64,000 nt of DNA, taken from the NCBI RefSeq assembly GCF_001421565.1, contig NZ_LMKQ01000001.1:2914934-2978933 (forward strand), written 5' to 3'. Source of the stretch: Agromyces sp. Leaf222. Its GTDB lineage: Bacteria > Actinomycetota > Actinomycetes > Actinomycetales > Microbacteriaceae. The number at the start of each line of letters is the position of its first letter. Position 1 is the first letter of the stretch. Shown piece by piece: positions 61,287-64,000 of the stretch. The notes under the pieces were generated by a model. That model had not been told where the DNA came from and searched no databases. It saw only the letters and a program-made list of their open reading frames with translations. The position numbers and the translations under genes were made by a program.

Positions 61287-62492
61287 ATGGACTGGCAGAC
61301 CACCGCAGCCGCAGCGCCGGCGCCGCTCATCCCTGAGGCGAGCGCGCCCGCGGCGGCCGGTCGTGCACCGGTGACCGGAGCCTGGCGGGCCGGCGACCCG
61401 GTCGGCGACCGCCGCTTCGTGCAGATCGGCGACCTGGGGCTCGAGTCGGGCCGTGTGCTGCCCGGCATCCGCATCGCGTACGAGTCATGGGGCGAGCTCT
61501 CCCCCGCGCGCGACAACGCCGTGCTCGTGCTGCACGCGCTCACGGGCGACAGCCACGTGGTCGGGCCCGCGAGCGCGGCGCACGCGAGCGCCGGATGGTG
61601 GCCCGGCGTCGTCGGCCCCGGCCTCGCGATCGACACCGACCGATGGTTCGTGGTCGCCCCCAACGTGCTGGGCGGCTGCCAGGGCTCGACGGGCCCGGCG
61701 TCGCTCGCGCCCGACGGCACCGAGTGGGCATCCAGATTCCCGCTCGTCACGATCCGCGACCAGGTGCGCGCCCAGATCGCGTTCGCCCGCGAGCTCGGCA
61801 TCGAGCGCTTCGCCGCCGTCGTCGGCGGTTCGATGGGCGCCATGCACGTGCTCGAGTGGGCCATCGAGGCGCCGGCCGCCGTCGAGCGCATCGCCGTGCT
61901 CGCCGCGCCGCCCGCCACGACCGCCGACCAGATCGCCCTGAACTCCGTGCAGCTCGAGGCCGTTCGCTCCGATCCGGCGTTCCGCGACGGCGACTACTAC
62001 GACGCTTCCGACGGCGTCGGGCCGACCCGCGGCCTCGCACTCGCCAGGCGCATGGCGATGCTCAACTACCGCACGGCGGCCGAGCTCAACGATCGGTTCG
62101 AGCGCAGCTGGCAGAGCGACCTCGACCCGCTCGGCGGCGGGGGGCGATTCGCGGTGGAGTCCTACCTCGACTTCCACGGCAACAAGTTCACCCGCCGGTT
62201 CGACGCGAACAGCTACCTCGTGCTCACCGAGGCGATGAACTCCCACGACCTCGCACGAGGGCGCGGCAGCGTCGCATCGGCGCTCGCCCGCATCGAGGCG
62301 AAGAGCCTCGTGCTCGGCATCGACAGCGACCGGTACTTCCCGCTCCCCGGGCAGGTCGAGCTCGCCGCCGGCCTGCCGCACAGCATCCACGGCCCCGATC
62401 CCGTGATCGTGCGCTCCGAGTACGGCCACGACGCGTTCCTCGTCGAGCACGAGATCGTGGGCGCGGCGATCGCGCGCCTGCTCGCCGCCTGA
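61287..62492 (+). CDS. metX: homoserine O-acetyltransferase
   Basis: 401 residues, alpha/beta-hydrolase fold. It acetylates homoserine with acetyl-CoA. Nucleophile Ser182 in VVGGSMGAMHVLEW; catalytic Asp in GIDSDRYFPL and His in YGHDAFLVE. About 30 extra Ala/Pro-rich residues precede the conserved RFVQIGDLGLESG. GAGAAT ends seven bases before the ATG; no ribosome site. The metY/metX pair opens methionine synthesis from homoserine made by hom. Confidence 0.96.
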   Translation: MDWQTTAAAAPAPLIPEASAPAAAGRAPVTGAWRAGDPVGDRRFVQIGDLGLESGRVLPGIRIAYESWGELSPARDNAVLVLHALTGDSHVVGPASAAHASAGWWPGVVGPGLAIDTDRWFVVAPNVLGGCQGSTGPASLAPDGTEWASRFPLVTIRDQVRAQIAFARELGIERFAAVVGGSMGAMHVLEWAIEAPAAVERIAVLAAPPATTADQIALNSVQLEAVRSDPAFRDGDYYDASDGVGPTRGLALARRMAMLNYRTAAELNDRFERSWQSDLDPLGGGGRFAVESYLDFHGNKFTRRFDANSYLVLTEAMNSHDLARGRGSVASALARIEAKSLVLGIDSDRYFPLPGQVELAAGLPHSIHGPDPVIVRSEYGHDAFLVEHEIVGAAIARLLAA

Positions 62493-62536
62493 CCTCCGGC
62501 ACGGCTCTCCGGTACAGTTCGAGAAGGCGGAGCGGC

Positions 62537-62555
62537 CCCGGGTTCGAACCCCGGG
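62537..62555 (+). other. tRNA T-arm-like hairpin (isolated)
   Basis: Six-bp stem CCCGGG/CCCGGG with a seven-base TTCGAAC loop exactly matching tRNA T-arm geometry. The next seven bases (GCGGACC) could be an acceptor 3' strand, but no matching 5' strand or anticodon arm is found within the normal distance. It may be a tRNA relic or att-site remnant, or the metX terminator. Confidence 0.4.
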
Positions 62556-62615
62556 CGGACCGCCGCCCGGCTCCGGCCGGGTTCCGACCGTGACGCACAC
62601 CGATGAGGGGGTGCC

Positions 62616-63776
62616 GTGAAGCGCATCCACAAGGAACGCGACCGCCTGCTGCGACGTCTCACGCGCATCACCGGCCTCGCGGGAGCCATCGGCGCCTTCC
62701 TCTGCATCCTCGTTCCCGGAGCGGCGACCACGCCCGAGTTCGCGATCGCGGCGGCCATCTCGATCGTCCTCGCCGGGCTGCTCCTCGTGCACACCGCGCG
62801 GGGCTCGCTCGCCGCCGCACTCGGCGTCGTCGCGGCATCCGTCGCCCTCATCCTGACCCTCGGCGCCGCCCCGGTGCTCGACCCGGCCACCTCCACCGCC
62901 CTCGCCGTGACGGGCGGCGTCACCTCGGCCTCCGTCGCCGCGCCGCTCGTCGTGCGCCGGCGGGGCGTGCTGCTCGTCTGCGTGCTCGCGGCGGTGCTCA
63001 CCCTGTCGATCGCGACGGTCGCCGTCACCTCAGGGCATTCGATGATCGACGTGCTCGTGACGACCGTGACCGGCTGGGCGGCGCTGGCCGTGCTCGGCGC
63101 CTGGCTCGACAACGGCGTCCGCATCGCGGAGGCGCGCATCGGCGAGGTCGGTCGCGCGCACGAGGCCGAGCGCATCGCCAGCGAGCTCGAGGCGCAGCAG
63201 CGCCAGGATGCACGCGTGCTGCACGACACGGTGCTCGCGACGCTCTCGCTGCTCGCGCACTCCGGCGTCGGCGTCAGCGCCAACGCCCTTCGCGACCAGG
63301 CCGGCGACGACGCCCGCCTCCTTCGGCAGCTGCGCCTCGGCGTGCCCCTCGACAACGGGTCGAACGCGATCTTCTCGCCCGGCTCCGACGACGACCTGCT
63401 GAGCACGACGTTCGAGTCGGTGCGCCAGCGGTTCGTGCGCATGGGCCTCGACGTCGGCTGGCACGGCGCCGGCCAGCTGGTGCTGCCGAGGGAGACCCTC
63501 GACGCCCTCGTCGGCGCCCTCGGCGAGTGCCTCGAGAACGTGCGCCGCCACTCGGGCGTCACCGAGGCCGACGTCACCATCACCGACGACGAGCACACCG
63601 TGCGTGCCATGGTCACCGACGCGGGCGAGGGGTTCGAGCCCGACTCCGTCGACCCGGCCCGCCTCGGGTACGCCGAATCCGTGGTCGGCCGCCTGAACGC
63701 CGTCGGCGGCCGCGCACGCGTCTTCTCGTCGCCCGGGTCGGGCACGACCGTCATGCTGGAGGTGCCGAAGCCGTGA
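62616..63776 (+). CDS. sensor histidine kinase (NarL-type partner)
   Basis: 386 residues. Four to five membrane helices in the first 165 residues, a short coiled coil (175-200) and a phosphoacceptor region DARVLHDTVLATLSLL (His203, HisKA_3-like), then an ATPase domain with ECLENVRRHSGV (N box), VTDAGEGF (G1) and SSPGSGTTVML (G2). The tail lacks a separate sensory domain, so the signal is probably membrane-derived. The GTG start follows GAGGGGGT. The downstream gene overlaps the stop. Confidence 0.9.
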   Translation: MKRIHKERDRLLRRLTRITGLAGAIGAFLCILVPGAATTPEFAIAAAISIVLAGLLLVHTARGSLAAALGVVAASVALILTLGAAPVLDPATSTALAVTGGVTSASVAAPLVVRRRGVLLVCVLAAVLTLSIATVAVTSGHSMIDVLVTTVTGWAALAVLGAWLDNGVRIAEARIGEVGRAHEAERIASELEAQQRQDARVLHDTVLATLSLLAHSGVGVSANALRDQAGDDARLLRQLRLGVPLDNGSNAIFSPGSDDDLLSTTFESVRQRFVRMGLDVGWHGAGQLVLPRETLDALVGALGECLENVRRHSGVTEADVTITDDEHTVRAMVTDAGEGFEPDSVDPARLGYAESVVGRLNAVGGRARVFSSPGSGTTVMLEVPKP

Positions 63777-64000
63777 GCACCAGATCTCCGAGAACCGCCG
63801 CGACGATCGGCGAGCACTCGTTCCTGCGGCCCGCCCGGTCGGCCAGCGCGGCGAGCAACATCCGCTCGAGCCACGGGGGGCGCCGGCTCGCGATCGGCGC
63901 GACGATCGCCGCGGGCCTGCTCGTGCTCGGTCACCTCATCCGCGCCTTCGTGATGGCCCCCTACTTCCCGCCCGGACTCGGGCCGTGGCCCGGCTGGCTC
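63773..64000 (+). CDS. membrane protein downstream of the sensor kinase (truncated by window edge)
   Basis: First 76 residues only. The GTG start overlaps the kinase TGA (GTGA). Residues 1-40 are basic and polar, and one membrane helix spans about 42-62 (AIGATIAAGLLVLGHLIRAF). No family is recognised. It may be a transporter or a second membrane component of the kinase system; a response regulator would be expected nearby but is not seen in this fragment. Confidence 0.6.
   Translation, partial: MSTRSPRTAATIGEHSFLRPARSASAASNIRSSHGGRRLAIGATIAAGLLVLGHLIRAFVMAPYFPPGLGPWPGWL

Noticed and set aside
62490-62565. Complete tRNA gene
   Set aside because: Only the T arm is convincing; no acceptor 5' strand, D arm or anticodon arm is found at the right distances.

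Overview
The window is high-GC (roughly 70 %), densely coding DNA from an actinobacterium. Gene content and order (argS, lysA-hom-thrC-thrB, rho, prfA, prmC, tsaC, wecA-like, atpI-like, atpBEFHAGDC) match the classic actinobacterial chromosome arrangement. The GGATGCC/GGCATCC-rich style, the short epsilon subunit and the many TANNNT-type -10 boxes set just before a start codon suggest a Microbacteriaceae chromosome (Agromyces/Microbacterium type). That family assignment is an inference. I see no prophage, insertion sequence, CRISPR array or replication origin, and no gene-free stretch longer than about 300 bases.

Layout. 0-1.3 kb: end of a PP2C phosphatase/FHA signalling pair. 1.3-6.3 kb: a polyamine/amine catabolism cluster (aldehyde dehydrogenase diverging from an Lrp-type regulator, a class III aminotransferase and an FAD amine oxidase). 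6.3-10.2 kb: a DUF4192 protein, two alkylation-repair genes (ogt, tag), yaaA and a P-loop kinase. 10.2-19.9 kb: the F1Fo ATP synthase operon preceded by an AtpI-like protein, a WecA/MraY-type transferase and tsaC. 20.0-25.6 kb: a drug-type ABC exporter with a divergent TetR regulator, prmC, and a cysK-cysE sulfur pair. These interrupt what is normally a continuous prfA-prmC-tsaC run. 25.6-37 kb: prfA, rho, the aspartate-family operon lysA-hom-thrC-thrB, a DUF2993 lipid-binding-type protein and argS.

37-47 kb: a lipoprotein, a ROK-family protein, tRNA-Arg(CCG), an ECF sigma factor with a membrane partner, a TPM-domain envelope protein with PspA, an arginase-family protein, a thioredoxin-reductase-like flavoprotein and a small HEXXH protein. 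46.6-51.9 kb: a ferric-siderophore uptake locus (binding protein, two permeases, ATPase, siderophore-interacting reductase) with two IdeR/DtxR-like boxes. 51.9-58.4 kb: amidase, membrane protein, GNAT acetyltransferase, ung, S51-type peptidase, phosphoribosyltransferase, potassium channel, SDR. 58.5-64 kb: membrane acyltransferase, metY and metX (methionine synthesis), then a sensor kinase and the start of a further membrane gene.

How it works together. hom makes homoserine, which metX/metY turn into homocysteine while thrB/thrC make threonine. cysE/cysK supply cysteine, and lysA closes lysine synthesis. Most adjacent same-strand genes are joined by 4-base ATGA/GTGA overlaps, so they are probably translationally coupled. 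The most unusual signal is at DNA level. A 9-mer, GGATGCCGC/GCGGCATCC, occurs about 45 times by eye, inside genes (forcing less-used codons) and as inverted pairs that form terminator hairpins. It is absent from the ATP synthase operon. It behaves like a genome-wide sequence tag, and its function cannot be read from the window.
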